A DNA stretch of 6,192 bases from an uncultured Akkermansia sp. GTDB lineage: Bacteria > Verrucomicrobiota > Verrucomicrobiia > Verrucomicrobiales > Akkermansiaceae. A model generated the notes under the pieces. It ran no database searches. It saw only the letters and a program-made list of their open reading frames with translations, and was not told the DNA's origin. Positions within the stretch are counted from its first letter, which is position 1. The number at the start of each line of letters is the position of its first letter. Of the stretch, positions 5,084 to 6,192 are shown piece after piece. The position numbers were made by a program, and so were the translations under genes. Location: positions 1-6,192 of the forward strand of contig CAAFXA010000120.1 in NCBI GenBank assembly GCA_900766865.1, in the 5' to 3' direction.

Positions 5084-6192
5084 CGCCTTTTCCTTATTCC
5101 GCCCGAATAGCAGCAACATTATCCCCAGCAGAGTTACCAGGCCACCGATGACCAGCATACCATAGCTGCGCACCAGTTCCCAGATTTGCTCGCCTGTGGC
5201 AGCCACACTTTCCTCGGCCGAGGACTCTGCCAGACGCTCAATCGGTGCCGGCTCCGCTATAGGCGCAGGTTCAGCTTCTTGCATCGACGCGGAAGAATCG
5301 GGCTTCTCCTGCTGAGAGGCCGCCAGTTTCTGCGTACGCAGACCGGCAGCGTGAGCGGCTTTTACAAGAGACTCCAATCGTTCGGAATCCGCCGCCTCCC
5401 CCAGCAGAACGCCGGACTCGGCAAAAAGGCTCGGCGCCTTGCGCCTGTCCTTCGGTGCCACGCCGAAACGGGAGCATAGCACGGTATTGCGTTCGCGCCC
5501 GGCCTCGCTCTCCACATCGTAATCCACTACTTCCAGCCCGGGGTAAGTTTCCCGCAACCGCTCCAGTCGCTTGGAAACACGGCCACAAACATCGCACCCA
5601 TCCTTGTGGAAAAACTCCACGCGCACCGGAGCATCCGCCGCTACAGGCGTGGGCGCGGCATCAGGTTCCTCAGCATCCTCCGCCGTCACCGCATCCGCTT
5701 CAGAAGGAGTTATCGCTTGTTGCCCCGGGAGTTCCACGCCCGAGGGGGCTGCGGGGAAATCAAACTCATGAGGCTGAACCGCACCACCCGAGAGAGCAGA
5801 GATTTTGCGGCGTGTGGGCATCTGGTCTTTCACATCATCAATGATGGAATAGGGATAATCATCTATGGCTTCGGCAAACGTCACCAGCAATTTATCCAGC
5901 TCTGGGCGAAGTTTTTTGGGGGAGCCTTTGAGTTTAAAGAACTCCTCCACACCATTGCGGTATTCGCTCCAACGCTTCCATACTGACTCTAACTGGGTGC
6001 AAAGACGTCTGTACGTTATGTACAAGTATTCGTTCTCATTCCCGCCACTCCGGAAATAGTCATCTCGAAGCGTCCGCAGCCACACCAACAGCTCTGCCAG
6101 ACGAGCGCGGTTGCAATCCCCCGTACGGTACAACATGGAGCCACAGGCCACAAGAGCCACAGCGGGGTCCTCATCATTCTGCATGGCCTGCA
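5081..6192 (-). CDS. Membrane-anchored thioredoxin-domain protein, N-terminus off the right edge
   Basis: The - strand frame is open through the right edge. An internal ATG at 6184 would give 367 residues, but the true start may lie outside. Counting from that ATG, residues 1-130 are charged, helical and of unknown type (with YLYITYRRL and VWKRWSEYR). Residues 135-185 are a Pro/Ala/Glu-rich linker. Residues 187-282 form a thioredoxin-like domain: strand VRVEFFHKDG, C197-D-V-C200, and APSLF with P251 in the cis-proline position. Residues 290-335 are a second acidic linker with EPAPIA/EPAPIE repeats. A single membrane helix at 342-361 is followed by the basic tail GRNKEKA. By the positive-inside rule the tail is cytoplasmic and the CXXC domain periplasmic, which would require a signal peptide upstream of the visible part. 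A thiol-disulfide role is likely; the family name is not recognised. The start codon is not settled. Confidence 0.8.
   Translation of the reverse strand, partial: QAMQNDEDPAVALVACGSMLYRTGDCNRARLAELLVWLRTLRDDYFRSGGNENEYLYITYRRLCTQLESVWKRWSEYRNGVEEFFKLKGSPKKLRPELDKLLVTFAEAIDDYPYSIIDDVKDQMPTRRKISALSGGAVQPHEFDFPAAPSGVELPGQQAITPSEADAVTAEDAEEPDAAPTPVAADAPVRVEFFHKDGCDVCGRVSKRLERLRETYPGLEVVDYDVESEAGRERNTVLCSRFGVAPKDRRKAPSLFAESGVLLGEAADSERLESLVKAAHAAGLRTQKLAASQQEKPDSSASMQEAEPAPIAEPAPIERLAESSAEESVAATGEQIWELVRSYGMLVIGGLVTLLGIMLLLFGRNKEKA

Overview
The window is a protein-dense bacterial stretch of moderately high GC. It holds six complete genes on the + strand and one gene on the - strand cut by the right edge. 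Possible coding at the left edge remains undecided. No rRNA, tRNA, CRISPR array, insertion sequence or phage gene is visible. The source looks like a Gram-negative-type bacterium, because several products have Sec-type signal peptides. Gene style and the near absence of Shine-Dalgarno sequences loosely suggest the Verrucomicrobiota (Akkermansia-like), but this is a low-confidence impression without any marker gene.

Layout. Positions 1-226 hold an undecided edge stretch and a promoter. Positions 227-991 encode an exported ankyrin-repeat protein. Its stop overlaps the start of an AlkD-type HEAT-like DNA alkylation repair protein (988-1641). The gap 1642-1871 has two hairpins and a near-consensus sigma70 promoter. 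It is followed by a tight three-gene unit: a Bax inhibitor-1/YccA-family membrane protein (1872-2570), a Jag/KhpB-like KH-R3H RNA-binding protein (2578-3048) and an exported thioredoxin-fold-like protein without a CXXC motif (3054-3791). A separate promoter drives an alanine racemase homologue (3884-4996). A probable terminator lies between it and the convergent gene for a membrane-anchored thioredoxin-domain protein (5081 to the right edge, - strand).

Working together. The second unit combines membrane-protein homeostasis (BI-1/YccA), RNA binding of the kind linked to the cell envelope (Jag/KhpB) and a secreted thioredoxin-like protein. With the racemase (peptidoglycan D-alanine) and the CXXC protein, most of the window concerns the cell envelope. 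That is an inference from gene families.

Most notable points. (1) The promoter -10 boxes lie only 6-10 bases before the start codons of all three promoter-proximal genes, and none of the six complete genes has a clear ribosome-binding site, which predicts leaderless transcripts. (2) The KH domain carries an acidic GDEG loop, resembling the GDDG change used to abolish RNA binding in KH domains. (3) The alanine racemase keeps its catalytic Lys and Tyr but has lost the usual inner-gate Tyr and the carbamylated Lys, so its substrate range is open. I found no convincing wholly new multi-gene system.
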